64,000 nucleotides of DNA from Stenotrophomonas lacuserhaii (GTDB lineage: Bacteria; Pseudomonadota; Gammaproteobacteria; Xanthomonadales; Xanthomonadaceae), in assembly GCF_014836545.1 (NCBI RefSeq), contig NZ_JACSQS010000001.1, positions 238,928-302,927 of the forward strand. Direction: 5' to 3'. Below the pieces are notes generated by a model. It was not told the origin of the DNA, ran no database searches, and saw nothing but the letters and a program-made list of their open reading frames with translations. Of this stretch, positions 24,907 to 34,305 are shown piece after piece; position 1 is the first letter of the stretch, and the number at the start of each line of letters is the position of its first letter. The position numbers and the translations under genes were made by a program.

Positions 24907-27081
24907 TCAGTACACCAGCTGCGCGCTGTTGCACTGGATAGACTGCACGTGCACATCGGTGCGCCCCAGTTCCAGCCCGAGCACAGTGGCCAGGGTGGTG
25001 GTGAGCAAGGTGCCGATGCCATTGAGGGCAGGCTTCAGTACGTCCAGCACCGGCTTGAGCAGCGTGCACAGAAGGCCCCTGCAGCTGACCTGGTTGCCCG
25101 GCGCGGTGACGCCGCTGCCGAGGTAGGCATCGAGCACGCCTTCCGGTGCGGTCTGCAGATAGGAGGCCAGGTTCTTCTGCACGCAGCTGTTGTAGCCGAC
25201 CAGGTTGCTGATCAGGCTGTCGCAGCGGTTGATCAACAGGCCGCCGGTGAGCGATCCCAGCAGGCCGTTGAGCACGCCCAGTCCCTCGCCGGTGACGGTG
25301 GCCTTGAAGCCGTCCCAGACCGGGCCGGTCCTGAAGCAGGTGTTGAGGCCGAGAAGGTTGCATGCATAGGGGACGCCGTTGGCCAGCTGCCACTCGGCGA
25401 ACGGTTCGATGCCATTGTGGGGTTGGGTGCGGCGCAGGAAGGTCACGGTGTCGTTGACGTTGTAGCGCCCGCCGCCTGGATTGGCTGCCTTCAGCAGCTG
25501 GTCGGCCAGGTTGTCGGCGGCCTGGCTGGTGTTCATGCCGCTGTTGGCCGGGCTGAGCAGGTTGGACAGCACCCGCAGCAGCTCCTCGACGATGCGGCTG
25601 ACGGCATCGCCGATCAGCAGCGGATTGATCCGGGTGGAGGCGGTCTCGCCCGCGGCGAGGGTGACCTGTTGGCTGTCCTGCAGCGCGTCCAGGCTGAGTT
25701 TGTCATTGATCAGTGACGCGCCGAGCAGGGTGATCATCTGCTCGTTCTGCAAGCTGGTGCCGCACACGTTGCGGGTGGAGAAGCGCTCCGCTTCGGCGAC
25801 CTTGCCCACGCAGCTGCGCAGTACCGAGGAATCCACCCGGATGGTCGCGGTAGGACGTTCGGTGGTGCACTGGAGCGACACCAGCGTGCCCATCGCGTTG
25901 GTCACATCGGCGTGCACCGGCAGCTTGACCCGGATGCCGAGGTTGCCGAGCAGCTGGCCCAGTCCCAGGCCCAGGATGCGGATGCCGTTGGTGTCCACGT
26001 CGGCGACCACGCGCACCTGCGCGTTGTAAGCCGTCGCGCCCACCCCGCCGATGCCGATCGACGGCGGTTCGACCACGCCGGTTCGCACGCTGACCGCATC
26101 GCCGAGCAGGTTCAACTGGTTGATCGACACGCCGCGGCCGTCACTGGCGATGGTGATGCCGGTGGTCAGCAGGTCCAATGCGCTGACATCGGCCTGCAGT
26201 GCACTGGAGGCTGACCCATCCGGTGCAGTGACCTTGGCGAACAGGCCGCTGCCGCTGGCGTCACTGCCCAGCTGCACGGCCAGTGCGTCCAGATCAAGTT
26301 TCGTGGCGAGCGCGTTTCGCAGCAGGCGGAGGTCGGCGCCGGCCACGCCACTGCGTGCGAGGACGCTGGCGGTGGCATCGACCAGCCGTCCGAGCGAGAC
26401 CTTGTGCGCAGCCAGCAACGCGTTGAAATCGCCGATGCTGATGTTGGCATCCACCGGGATGCCCAGCGCCTGCAGCAGCCCGCCAGGGGTAACGCGTGCC
26501 TGGGCCAGCCCGTCATAGCCGAGCAGGGTGGTCTGGTCCAGGTCCACGCCGACCAGTTTCAGCGTGCTGCCCAGCGGGGTGTTGCCATCGACCCGCAGCA
26601 GTTGCGAGCCGACGCTGAACACCGCCGTGGGCGCGCTGCGCTTGGCCACGGCCTGTGCACTGATCTGCGGCAGCGATGCGTTCTGGCCGAAGAACGGGAC
26701 CACGCTGCGGCTGGCGGACACCTTGACGGCGTTGAGCGGATGGCTCGCCGAGACGCCCGCCACGAAATGATCGAGGGCAGGATGATTGGTGTTCCAACTA
26801 CCACACTGGATGGCCAGGGTGCCGGCAAAGCGGTTCTGTCGTTCGGCGTTGTTGCGTGCCGCGCTGTTGTCGCTGTAGCTGGCGTTGCACAGGTCCAGGC
26901 GTTGCGCACCGGCGATCGCCGAAAGGTCGGCGACCTTCTGCGCGTCGCGCTTTGCCCAGTACAGGTAGCCGATCTCCACCAGGCCGAGCATCGCCACCAG
27001 GCCGATCATCACCAGCAGCATCGTCACCGACATGGCGCCGCGCTGCCGGTGTGGGAAGCCGGGCGTGCACGGACGCGGCAT
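24907..27081 (-). CDS. tadG: TadG-like pseudopilin/adhesin subunit
   Basis: The 724-residue product begins with a short basic lead, QRGAMSVTMLLVMIGLVAML as a single membrane helix, and a following EIGYLYWAKRDAQKVADLSA helix that is the TadE/TadG signature. A large extracytoplasmic domain follows, rich in small and polar residues and in Cys pairs. In Tad systems TadG-type proteins are large pseudopilins thought to cap or start the pilus. The gene is the last of the minus-strand tad block and starts 2 bases after the DUF3613 gene stop. It is longer than many TadG proteins (often 400-600 residues), and the extra length lies in the C-terminal half. It could also be described as a DUF2134-type pilus assembly protein. 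Confidence 0.85.
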   Translation of the reverse strand: MPRPCTPGFPHRQRGAMSVTMLLVMIGLVAMLGLVEIGYLYWAKRDAQKVADLSAIAGAQRLDLCNASYSDNSAARNNAERQNRFAGTLAIQCGSWNTNHPALDHFVAGVSASHPLNAVKVSASRSVVPFFGQNASLPQISAQAVAKRSAPTAVFSVGSQLLRVDGNTPLGSTLKLVGVDLDQTTLLGYDGLAQARVTPGGLLQALGIPVDANISIGDFNALLAAHKVSLGRLVDATASVLARSGVAGADLRLLRNALATKLDLDALAVQLGSDASGSGLFAKVTAPDGSASSALQADVSALDLLTTGITIASDGRGVSINQLNLLGDAVSVRTGVVEPPSIGIGGVGATAYNAQVRVVADVDTNGIRILGLGLGQLLGNLGIRVKLPVHADVTNAMGTLVSLQCTTERPTATIRVDSSVLRSCVGKVAEAERFSTRNVCGTSLQNEQMITLLGASLINDKLSLDALQDSQQVTLAAGETASTRINPLLIGDAVSRIVEELLRVLSNLLSPANSGMNTSQAADNLADQLLKAANPGGGRYNVNDTVTFLRRTQPHNGIEPFAEWQLANGVPYACNLLGLNTCFRTGPVWDGFKATVTGEGLGVLNGLLGSLTGGLLINRCDSLISNLVGYNSCVQKNLASYLQTAPEGVLDAYLGSGVTAPGNQVSCRGLLCTLLKPVLDVLKPALNGIGTLLTTTLATVLGLELGRTDVHVQSIQCNSAQLVY

Positions 27082-27083
27082 GC

Positions 27084-27536
27084 TCAGTTGCTCCCGCCCG
27101 GTGTGCTCTGGCCGACCGTGTTCTCGAAGAACTCGGGGATGTCATGTTCGAAGCTTTTCAGGTAGCGCGCATAGCTGGCGTGGGCCTGGTCACCGAGCAC
27201 CGGCAGGCCGCGTCCGCCCTGTGCGCCCGATGCCTGCAACCGCAGCAGGTGGCGGGTGGCATCGCCGGGTTCGGGACGCGCTGCGCGCTGCGCCAGGGGC
27301 GCGGCGGGGGCATCGACGTAGCGCGGTGGCGGTGGCGGTGCGGCATGCTGCAGGCCGGGTTGCGGCGCAGCGCGGGTCGGGGCGGGGCCGAGCGCTGCAG
27401 GGCGGGCTGGCGCCGGCGCGGGTGAGGTGCCGCCGAGCATGCGTCCGGTGACCGGCGCCTGCTGCGCGTGGGCGAGGCCAGCGGCCAGCAGCAGCGACAT
27501 GGCCAGCCCGCGTGCAAGGATCAGGGAACAGGTCAT
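27084..27536 (-). CDS. DUF3613 protein of the Tad locus
   Basis: This is a 150-residue exported protein: signal peptide (LILARGLAMSLLLAAGLAHA), then a long Pro/Ala-rich linker, then a short conserved C-terminal part DATRHLLRLQASGAQGGRGL through ASYARYLKSFEHDIPEFFEN. That C-terminal module is found in DUF3613 proteins, which recur at the end of tad operons of Proteobacteria; their function is unknown. Its start overlaps the stop of tadD by 4 bases (ATGA), implying translational coupling. The extended linker suggests it spans the periplasm. Confidence 0.8.
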   Translation of the reverse strand: MTCSLILARGLAMSLLLAAGLAHAQQAPVTGRMLGGTSPAPAPARPAALGPAPTRAAPQPGLQHAAPPPPPRYVDAPAAPLAQRAARPEPGDATRHLLRLQASGAQGGRGLPVLGDQAHASYARYLKSFEHDIPEFFENTVGQSTPGGSN

Positions 27537-28420
27537 CGGGTGCTCTCCGTGGCTGGGGTGGGATGGCCGAAGCGTTCGAGCATGGTGGCCGGCAGCGTTG
27601 GATCGCCGCGCTCGGCACTGCCTTGGACAACGGCCGAAACCGCGCGGGGATCAACAGGTACGCGGCGCGGCACGCTGTCGGCACGCCCGGCAGCCGCTGC
27701 GGGGGCGGGTGGGGTCTGCGCGGGCGCTGCGGCTGCGGTCGCGACGACCGGTCTGCGCTGGCGCAACGCAATGGCCTGCCGTTGCACTTCGGTGCGGGTG
27801 GTCTCGCTGACCTTGCCCTGCTGCATTAGGCGTTCGGCGGTGCCGGTGTCGCCGCGCAGCAGCGCCCACACCGCCAGGTTGGCGACCGCGCGGGCATCGT
27901 CCGGGGCCAGCTCCAATGCCTGTGCGAGCGGGGCGCGGGCCTGCTCCAGCTGGCCGGCACGCAGCCGCGCATAGCCCAGGTCGCCCAGCACGGAGGTGTC
28001 CAGTGGGGTCAGCTGGGCGGCGCGTGCCAGTGCGGCTTCGGCCACCGCATCCTCGTCGCGCTGGGCGGCAATCAGGCCCAGGCCGTGCCACGCCGCTGCG
28101 GCCTGCTCGCCACGGGTCAGTCCGTCATAGAGTGTGCCGGCGGCATCCAGCTGGCCGGTGTGGCGCAGCGCATCGGCCTGTAGCAGGCGCAGCGCGGCAC
28201 TATCGCCGTGGCGCTGGCGGAATGCCTCGATGTGCGCCAGAGAAGCGTAGTACGCGCCCTGTTTCTGCATGCGCCGGATCAGGTCGAGGTAGGTGCCGCG
28301 GGTATCCACCGCGTCGGCACCGGGTTCGGCGAGGCTGGGTGCAGCCTGGCGATAGCCGCCCACGGTCTGCGAGCAGGCGGCGAGGGCGAAACAGCAGACA
28401 AGGATCAAAGGCCGCAACAT
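27533..28420 (-). CDS. tadD: TadD-like TPR lipoprotein
   Basis: The product is 295 residues. It has a lipoprotein signal (LILVCCFALAACSQ) followed by about four to five tetratricopeptide-type helix pairs (TYLDLIRRMQKQGAYYASL, AAWHGLGLIAAQRDEDAVAE, LGDLGYARLRAGQLEQARAP, AVANLAVWALLRGDTGTAER). A Pro/Ala-rich tail ends the protein. TadD is needed for secretin assembly or stability and acts like a pilotin in the Tad system. Its position between tadC and the DUF3613/tadG genes is standard. Overlap with the next gene indicates coupled expression. Confidence 0.9.
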   Translation of the reverse strand: MLRPLILVCCFALAACSQTVGGYRQAAPSLAEPGADAVDTRGTYLDLIRRMQKQGAYYASLAHIEAFRQRHGDSAALRLLQADALRHTGQLDAAGTLYDGLTRGEQAAAAWHGLGLIAAQRDEDAVAEAALARAAQLTPLDTSVLGDLGYARLRAGQLEQARAPLAQALELAPDDARAVANLAVWALLRGDTGTAERLMQQGKVSETTRTEVQRQAIALRQRRPVVATAAAAPAQTPPAPAAAAGRADSVPRRVPVDPRAVSAVVQGSAERGDPTLPATMLERFGHPTPATESTR

Positions 28421-28425
28421 GGGCG

Positions 28426-29355
28426 TTACATCCGGGTAAGGGTTGAGGCCAGCGCCATCAGCGCCGGACCGGAAAGCACCAGCATCAATGCCGGCAGCAG
28501 GGTCACCATCATCACCACGGTCATCTTCACCGAGAGCTTGCCGACCTTTTCCTTCAGCGCGTGCCGACGCTGTTCGCGCAGCCGCACGCTGAACTGCTTC
28601 AACGGTTCCTGCACCGCGCCGCCGTGCGCATGGACCTGCACGATCAGCTGCACCAGGCTGCGCAGGTCTTCGTCGTCATAGGCTTCGGACAGGCGCCGCA
28701 GCGACTGCGGACGGCTGCGGCCCAGGCTGTAATTGACATTGGCATCGTGGATTTCCTGGCCGAGCACCGGCAGCGCCGGACGCAGTTTGTCGCCCAGCGT
28801 CTGCAGGCTCTGGTCCATGCTGAAGCCCACGCCCTGCAGCAGGCGCAGCAGGTCGATCAGCATCGGCAGTTCGTTGCCGACGCGCCTGCGCCGTCGTCCG
28901 GCCCAGACGCCCAGCACGACCTTCGGCAGCAGCAGCCCGGCAGCCAGTGCGCCGAAGCAGGTCAGCAGGCCGGCCATGCCCTCGACAGGGGCAAGCGCCA
29001 GGACCAGCAGCAGTACCGACAGCGCCAGCAGCAGCCGCAGTGCCAGGTACATGGCGGTGCCGCTGCGGGTGTTCCAGCCGCCCAGGTCAAGCAGCATGCG
29101 GTCCTCGCTGGCCAGCAGTGCGCCTTCGATGCGGCTGCCGCTGAACTGCGCACCGAATGCTTCCAGCCATGCCCATCGGCTGCGTGCGGCGGGCGGCGCG
29201 GCTGGCGTGGCCGCACCGCGCGGTTGCAGAGCCGTTTCCAGGGTGGCTTCGCTACGCTGCAGGCGCGCGCCCTGCACCCAGTACGCCACGCCGAACAGCG
29301 CGATACCGGCAGCAAGCAGCACAAGCGCCAGGATCCACAGCATGGCCGGGCTCAT
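28426..29355 (-). CDS. tadC: Tad pilus inner membrane platform protein TadC
   Basis: The 309-residue product is a T2SF/TadC-type platform protein. An N-terminal membrane helix (AMLWILALVLLAAGIALFGV), a central pair and a C-terminal helix (MTVVMMVTLLPALMLVLSG) frame the cytoplasmic GspF-like helical domain, with GVGFSMDQSLQTLGDKL and VQLIVQVHAHGGAVQEPLKQ as conserved parts. TadB and TadC form the membrane platform on which the ATPase TadA drives pilus subunit insertion. Order tadA-tadB-tadC-tadD is as in other loci. Confidence 0.93.
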   Translation of the reverse strand: MSPAMLWILALVLLAAGIALFGVAYWVQGARLQRSEATLETALQPRGAATPAAPPAARSRWAWLEAFGAQFSGSRIEGALLASEDRMLLDLGGWNTRSGTAMYLALRLLLALSVLLLVLALAPVEGMAGLLTCFGALAAGLLLPKVVLGVWAGRRRRRVGNELPMLIDLLRLLQGVGFSMDQSLQTLGDKLRPALPVLGQEIHDANVNYSLGRSRPQSLRRLSEAYDDEDLRSLVQLIVQVHAHGGAVQEPLKQFSVRLREQRRHALKEKVGKLSVKMTVVMMVTLLPALMLVLSGPALMALASTLTRM

Positions 29356-29386
29356 CGGTCTGGTCCTGCGGCGTCCGGGGTGCGGT

Positions 29387-30370
29387 TCATATGGATTTGG
29401 CCAGCCGATACAGCAGGAAGCCGCCGACCAGCTCCAGTCCCAGCGCCGCCAGCAGGATCTTGTGGCCCTGCGGCTCGCGCAGCATCGGTTCGAAGAAGCC
29501 CGGGCTGACCAGCGCCATCATCAGTGCGCTGATCGGCGGCAGCAGGGCCAGCACCCAGGCGGACATCCGGGTTTCAGACGTGGTCGCCTTGAGCTCCTGC
29601 TGGGCCTGGTCCAGGTCTCGCATGAAATCGCTGAGCCGCTGCAGGACCTGGTCGGAGCGGCCGCCGATGCGCACGCACACGCCCAACACCACCGACAGCA
29701 CCTCCAGCGCTTCCACCCGCCATGGCGCGGCCGCCTGGGCCAGTGCACGGTCCAGATCCATGCCCCCGCGCGCGTTGCGCAGGGTGGTGTCGAGCAGCTC
29801 GCGCAGCGGTGCCACGGTCTGCACCGAGGCGGTCTGGAAGGACATCTGCAGGCTGTTGCCCAGTGCGGTGAGACGCACCAGGTTGTCGAGGAAATCCGGC
29901 AGCTGGCGGATCAGCTTCTGCTGCAGCTTGCCGATGCGCCGCTGCAACAGCAGCCATGCGACCAGCATGTACAGCAGCAGGGTCAGCGGGAAGGCCCAGC
30001 CGGTGCCCAGCCGCATCGCCGCAAAGCCGGCCAAGGCCAGTCCCGGCACCAGCGCCAGCACCGGCGCACGCCAGCCGGGTTTCATCCCGGCGCGCAGCAG
30101 GGCGGCATCCCACGGCAGGGAGGGGCGGCCGGCCGCCGTTGCCTTGCCATCGACGGCGGCAGGACCGGCGAGCGCGGCCGGCGCCGCTGAGGGCGCCGCC
30201 GCGGTCGTAGCTGCCATCGACACGGCGCTGCGCTGCAGGCGCTGTTCCGCATGGCCGAGCGTGGCCTGCGCACGTGCGCGCCGCTGCGCGCTGCCCAGCA
30301 GCAGCATTGCGCCGGCACCGAGCAGCGCGGCAAGGCTCAGCAGCAGCAGGACGCTACCCACCGTCACCAC
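29387..30370 (-). CDS. tadB: Tad pilus inner membrane platform protein TadB
   Basis: A 327-residue paralogue of TadC with the same T2SF module: N-terminal membrane helix (SVLLLLSLAALLGAGAMLLL), a central hydrophobic pair (APVLALVPGLALAGFAAM, FPLTLLLYMLVAWLLL), the cytoplasmic domain with RLTALGNSLQMSFQTASVQT and EALEVLSVVLGVCVRIGGRS, and C-terminal helices ending in GFLLYRLAKSI. The start is GTG (GTG-GTG-ACG) and overlaps the end of the tadA gene by 7 bases. It belongs to the same operon. Confidence 0.93.
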   Translation of the reverse strand: MVTVGSVLLLLSLAALLGAGAMLLLGSAQRRARAQATLGHAEQRLQRSAVSMAATTAAAPSAAPAALAGPAAVDGKATAAGRPSLPWDAALLRAGMKPGWRAPVLALVPGLALAGFAAMRLGTGWAFPLTLLLYMLVAWLLLQRRIGKLQQKLIRQLPDFLDNLVRLTALGNSLQMSFQTASVQTVAPLRELLDTTLRNARGGMDLDRALAQAAAPWRVEALEVLSVVLGVCVRIGGRSDQVLQRLSDFMRDLDQAQQELKATTSETRMSAWVLALLPPISALMMALVSPGFFEPMLREPQGHKILLAALGLELVGGFLLYRLAKSI

Positions 30371-31710
30371 GCCCCGGGGCTGAAGGAGTCGCGCAGCGCC
30401 TGCCGGAACGGCTCGAGCTTGTGCGAATGTGGATGGAAGCCGAGACCAATCCAGCGATCGGTTTCACGGCCTGCTTCGTCGATCTGCACCTCGTGGCGGA
30501 ACATCTCCTGGGTGGAGATCATGTTGTCGCTGACGCCGGTGATTTCCGTGATGGAGACGAGCACGCGGCGTCCGCTGCCGAGGCGCGAGATCTGCACGAT
30601 GAAATCGATCGCACTGGCGATCTGCCGGCGCAGGCTGTCCTCGCTGCCCTGGAACCCTGCAAAGCCGGCCAGCATCTCGATCCGGTACAGGCAGTCGCGC
30701 GGTGAATTGGCGTGGATGGTCGCCATGGAGCCGTCATGCCCGGTGTTCATCGCCTGCAGCATCTCCAGCACTTCGGCGCCACGCACCTCGCCGACCACGA
30801 TGCGGTCCGGACGCATGCGCAGACTGTTGCGGACCAGGTCGCGGATGCTGACCGCGCCTTGTCCATCGGCACCGCCAAGCCGGCTTTCCAGACGCACCAC
30901 GTGCGGATGGTTGAGCGAGAGTTCGGCGGTATCCTCCACCGTCAGCACGCGCTCGTTTTCGGGGATGTAATGCGCCAGTGCGTTGAGCAGCGAGGTCTTG
31001 CCCGAGCTGGTGCCGCCGGACACCAGTATGTTGCAGCGACCCAGCACCATGGCCTGCAGCAGCGCCTGCATCGGCTTGTCGAAGGTGCCCATCTGCAGCA
31101 GCTCCTCCGGCGTGTAGGGATCCTTGCGGAACTTGCGGATCGACACCATCGGACCGTCCACGGCCAGTGGCGCGATGATTGCGTTGAGGCGGCCGCCATT
31201 GGGCAGGCGCGCATCCACCATCGGATTGGAGTCATCCAGGCGGCGGCCGAGCGGGGCGATGATCCGGCGCAGGATGCGCAGCAGGTGGGTGTCATCGGTG
31301 AAGCGCTGGGTGGCGCGTTGCAGCCGGCCGCCCTGCGAGACGTGCACGTCCTTGTAGCCGTTGATCAGGATGTCTTCGATGGCCGGGTCGCGCAGCAGGT
31401 CGTCCAGCGGCCCGAAGCCGGTCAATTCCTTGACCAGTCCGGCAGCGACGTCCTGCATTTCCTGCTCGTTGATGGGGATGCGCCACTCCTGCACGAACGC
31501 TGCCGTTTCGCCCTGGGCCCAGCGGCTGACCGTGTCCGGCGCCCACGCGTCGATGTCGATCCGCTCATCCTCGATCCGGTTCAGCAGGTGCTCGTGCGCG
31601 GCCGACAGCACCTTCTGGTACTGGTCGGTCTGCGCGAACGGCGTCGCGGCAGGTTCGGCCGGCACCTCGCGGAACGGTGCATTCGGGAAGGGCATCACTT
31701 TGTCTTCCAT
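30364..31710 (-). CDS. tadA: Tad pilus assembly ATPase (CpaF/TadA)
   Basis: This 448-residue secretion ATPase has an N-terminal helical part (EEQ..MQDVAAGLVKELTGFG-like), the conserved DPAIEDILINGYKDVHVSQG motif, Walker A NILVSGGTSSGKTSLLNAL, the Asp box and Walker B (DRIVVGEVRGAEVLEMLQAM), and the His box MNTGHDGSMATIHAN. These are the signatures of the CpaF/TadA family, which powers both assembly and retraction of Tad pili. Its start overlaps tadZ by 16 bases, and its end overlaps tadB. Gene and protein length are normal. Confidence 0.97.
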   Translation of the reverse strand: MEDKVMPFPNAPFREVPAEPAATPFAQTDQYQKVLSAAHEHLLNRIEDERIDIDAWAPDTVSRWAQGETAAFVQEWRIPINEQEMQDVAAGLVKELTGFGPLDDLLRDPAIEDILINGYKDVHVSQGGRLQRATQRFTDDTHLLRILRRIIAPLGRRLDDSNPMVDARLPNGGRLNAIIAPLAVDGPMVSIRKFRKDPYTPEELLQMGTFDKPMQALLQAMVLGRCNILVSGGTSSGKTSLLNALAHYIPENERVLTVEDTAELSLNHPHVVRLESRLGGADGQGAVSIRDLVRNSLRMRPDRIVVGEVRGAEVLEMLQAMNTGHDGSMATIHANSPRDCLYRIEMLAGFAGFQGSEDSLRRQIASAIDFIVQISRLGSGRRVLVSITEITGVSDNMISTQEMFRHEVQIDEAGRETDRWIGLGFHPHSHKLEPFRQALRDSFSPGAW

Positions 31711-32939
31711 TGCAGGCTACTCAGGGCGGAGGCGAACCGGTCGCGCAGTCCCTGCGCCTCCGGTGGGCTGGTGGTCGGGTCAAAACGGGCAAGCAGCGGC
31801 GCAAGCGCCCGCAGGTACGGATCGCGCGGTGCGTCATCGAGCAGCAGGCGGCCCTGGCTGGCACTGGCGCGCAGACGCGGGCGCTCGGGCAGGGTGGCCA
31901 GCAACGGCAGCCCGAAGCGTCCGGCAATCTGGGCGGCCGCCATGCCGGCCTCTTCATCGTTGCGGTTGACGATCAGCTTCAGCCGATCGCCTTCGCGCAC
32001 GCCTGGCGGCAACTGCTTGAGCACCTGGTCCATCGATACCAGGCTGGCGATGGCACCATCGGTGACCAGCCAGATCTCATCTGCATGTTCCAGCAGTGCG
32101 CCGGGAATCTGCCGCAACGGCGTACCGCCCAGTTCGCACAGGACGCTGCAGAACAGGCCGCACAGCCGCTTGAGCAACAGGCCCGGATCGCTGGGCGGCA
32201 GCGATTCACTGCCCACGGCGCGATCCAGCAGTACCAGCCCACCTGGATGGCGGGCCATCGCGGTGCGCACCAGGGTGGCATCGAGCCGGCTGGCGCTGCG
32301 CAGGGCTTCGTCGTAGTGGAAGCGGCTTTCGATGTTGAGGTACAAGGCCACATCGCCCGCCGGTTGGCCCATGTCCAGCAGCAGCACGTCCTGGCTGTTG
32401 CCGGCCGCGCGCATCTGCTGCGCCAGCACGCACAGGTGCGCAGCCAGCGTGCTGGTTCCCATGCCGGGGCGCACGCCCAGCATCAGCGTCAGCGGAGCCT
32501 TGCGAGCCGCTACCGGGATCGGGGCTGCGGCAGGCGCGGTGGCGCGCCTGAGCACGGCCTGCACCTCTTCGGTATCGGCATCCAGGTCGACGAAGTCGCG
32601 CAGCCCGACGCGCAGGGCGGTGACCACGCCCTCGACCTGGTTGACGCTGGTGGCACCCACCGCGACCATCGCCAGTTCCGGGCGCAACTGGCGTATCTGC
32701 CGTACCAGTTCGGCCGACGCCGCCGCGCGCGCGGCATGGAAATCCAGCAGCACCAGCGTCTGGGGGCCGACCCGCAACTGCTGCACCGCGCCGGGGAAAC
32801 CGGCGTCGTGGTAGGTCAACGGCCAATGCGGCGGCAACTTCGCCGCCAGCCGTGACAGCAGCTCCCGATCACTGGCGAACACGACCAGGTTCATCGGCAA
32901 TCCCGACGAAGGCAGCTGGCGTGCAGTGGCGAAGGGCAT
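31695..32939 (-). CDS. tadZ: TadZ/CpaE-like localisation ATPase with deviant P-loop
   Basis: The product is 414 residues. An N-terminal receiver-like domain (VVFASDRELLSRLAAKLP, then VLLDFHAARAAASAELVRQI) without clear phosphoacceptor pocket is followed by a MinD/ParA-like ATPase (TLMLGVRPGMGTSTLAAHLC). The P-loop reads RPGMGTST, in which the canonical GK lysine is absent, as reported for TadZ proteins with atypical Walker A. LLLDMGQPAGDVALYLNIE corresponds to the Walker A'/B strand. TadZ sets the polar site of the Tad machine. A second ATG at 32894 (MNLVVFASD) matches the family start well and may be the true start; I keep the longer form because of GGAGCA upstream. Confidence 0.88.
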   Translation of the reverse strand: MPFATARQLPSSGLPMNLVVFASDRELLSRLAAKLPPHWPLTYHDAGFPGAVQQLRVGPQTLVLLDFHAARAAASAELVRQIRQLRPELAMVAVGATSVNQVEGVVTALRVGLRDFVDLDADTEEVQAVLRRATAPAAAPIPVAARKAPLTLMLGVRPGMGTSTLAAHLCVLAQQMRAAGNSQDVLLLDMGQPAGDVALYLNIESRFHYDEALRSASRLDATLVRTAMARHPGGLVLLDRAVGSESLPPSDPGLLLKRLCGLFCSVLCELGGTPLRQIPGALLEHADEIWLVTDGAIASLVSMDQVLKQLPPGVREGDRLKLIVNRNDEEAGMAAAQIAGRFGLPLLATLPERPRLRASASQGRLLLDDAPRDPYLRALAPLLARFDPTTSPPEAQGLRDRFASALSSLQWKTK

Positions 32940-32962
32940 GTGCTGGGTGCTCCGGTCATGGA

Positions 32963-34288
32963 TCAGCGCGAGAAGCCGGGGACGGCGTCAGGCCCGGCCG
33001 GCCCGATCAGCCAGGATCCCCATACCGGCAGGTTGGCGCGCGCTTCGCGGTCACCTGGCAGCGGCAGTTCGGTATTGCGGGCCAGTGGCTTGACCAGCCG
33101 CGGCGTCACGATGATCACCAGTTCCTTGTCCTGGCGCTTGTAGTCCAGGTTGCGGAAGAACGAACCGATGATGGGAAGGTCGCCCAGCAGCGGCAGCTTG
33201 TTGACGGTGGAGGCCACGGTGCTGCTGACCAGCCCGCCGATGACGAAACTTTCGCCATCGCCGAGCTCCACCGTGGTATCGGCACGTCGGGTACTGATCG
33301 AAGGCACCTGGACGCCGTTGAGGGTCAGCGCGTTGCTGTAGTCCAGGTCGCTCGCTTCGGGCGCCACCTTCAAGGCGATGCGGTCGGCCGACAGCACCGT
33401 CGGCGATACCGTCAAGCCGATGCCGAACGGCTTGTAGGTGATGGTGGTGGTGCCCAGTCCCTGTGGCTCCAGCAGCGGCAGTTCACCGCCGGCCAGGAAG
33501 CTGGCGCTCTGGCCGGACAGCGCGACCAGCGTCGGTTCGGCCAGCACGCGCGCCATGCCATTGCTCTGCAGCAGGTCGATGTCGGCGCTCCACAGGTCCT
33601 TGCTGGAACCGAATACCAGCTTGAACGCCGACTGCAGCGGGGTGCTGCCGCTGTCCCCATCGCCGCTGGCCACGCCACCCGGGCGCGCGATGCCGTACGA
33701 GAAGGCGCCGTTCTGGTTCTGGAAGTTGATCCCGATCCGGCGCAGTACGCTGCGGTTGAACTCGACTACTTTCACTTCCACCTGGACCACGCCGCCGATG
33801 CCCACGGTGGATACATCGGCAACCCGGCCGTCGGCACCGGTCGCCGCCTCGGCGGCCTTGCGCGCCTGCGCATGATCCAGCAGTGACGGGCTGCTGCCGC
33901 TGAGCAGCGCGTCGTTGCCCTGCACGGTCAACGCGGGCCCGCCCTCGATGGCCAAGCCGCCCTGTACCGCGCTGCGCACGTCCACCTGCAAGCGTTGCGG
34001 TTCGGACTGGCCGCGCTGCCACAACAGCAGGGTGGTGGTGCCCGGTGCCTTGCCGACCAGCAGCGCCTGGCGGTTGCCGCGCAGCATCACCACGTCGGCC
34101 ACGCCGGGGTCGGCGATGGCCACCCGTTCCAGGTTGGCCGGCAGCGTCCACGGCCGTTGTTCTCGGGTCTGCAGGACGAAATCCGGCTGGGGCTGGGCCT
34201 CCAGGCCGGGAGGGCAGGCCAGTGCGACGGCCAGCAGGGCCAGCAGCAGCGGGCGGCGGAACAGGCGAGGGGTGCAGCGATACGTCAT
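32963..34288 (-). CDS. cpaC: Tad secretin (CpaC/RcpA)
   Basis: The 441-residue protein has a signal peptide (PLLLALLAVALACPPGLEA), N-terminal BON/N0-like domain (NLERVAIADPGVADVVMLRG, GKAPGTTTLLLWQRG) and a C-terminal secretin domain (VEVKVVEFNRSVLRRIGINF; LAEPTLVALSGQSASFLAGG; VPSISTRRADTTVELGDGES; LPLLGDLPIIGSFFRN). It forms the outer membrane channel for the Tad pilus. The gene follows cpaB by 17 bases. The typical order cpaB-cpaC-tadZ-tadA is kept. Confidence 0.95.
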   Translation of the reverse strand: MTYRCTPRLFRRPLLLALLAVALACPPGLEAQPQPDFVLQTREQRPWTLPANLERVAIADPGVADVVMLRGNRQALLVGKAPGTTTLLLWQRGQSEPQRLQVDVRSAVQGGLAIEGGPALTVQGNDALLSGSSPSLLDHAQARKAAEAATGADGRVADVSTVGIGGVVQVEVKVVEFNRSVLRRIGINFQNQNGAFSYGIARPGGVASGDGDSGSTPLQSAFKLVFGSSKDLWSADIDLLQSNGMARVLAEPTLVALSGQSASFLAGGELPLLEPQGLGTTTITYKPFGIGLTVSPTVLSADRIALKVAPEASDLDYSNALTLNGVQVPSISTRRADTTVELGDGESFVIGGLVSSTVASTVNKLPLLGDLPIIGSFFRNLDYKRQDKELVIIVTPRLVKPLARNTELPLPGDREARANLPVWGSWLIGPAGPDAVPGFSR

Positions 34289-34305
34289 GGTCGGTCTCGT
34301 CTCGT

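Noticed and set aside
30712-32855. Long plus-strand frames across tadA and tadZ
   Set aside because: They are shadows of conserved Tad genes on the minus strand.
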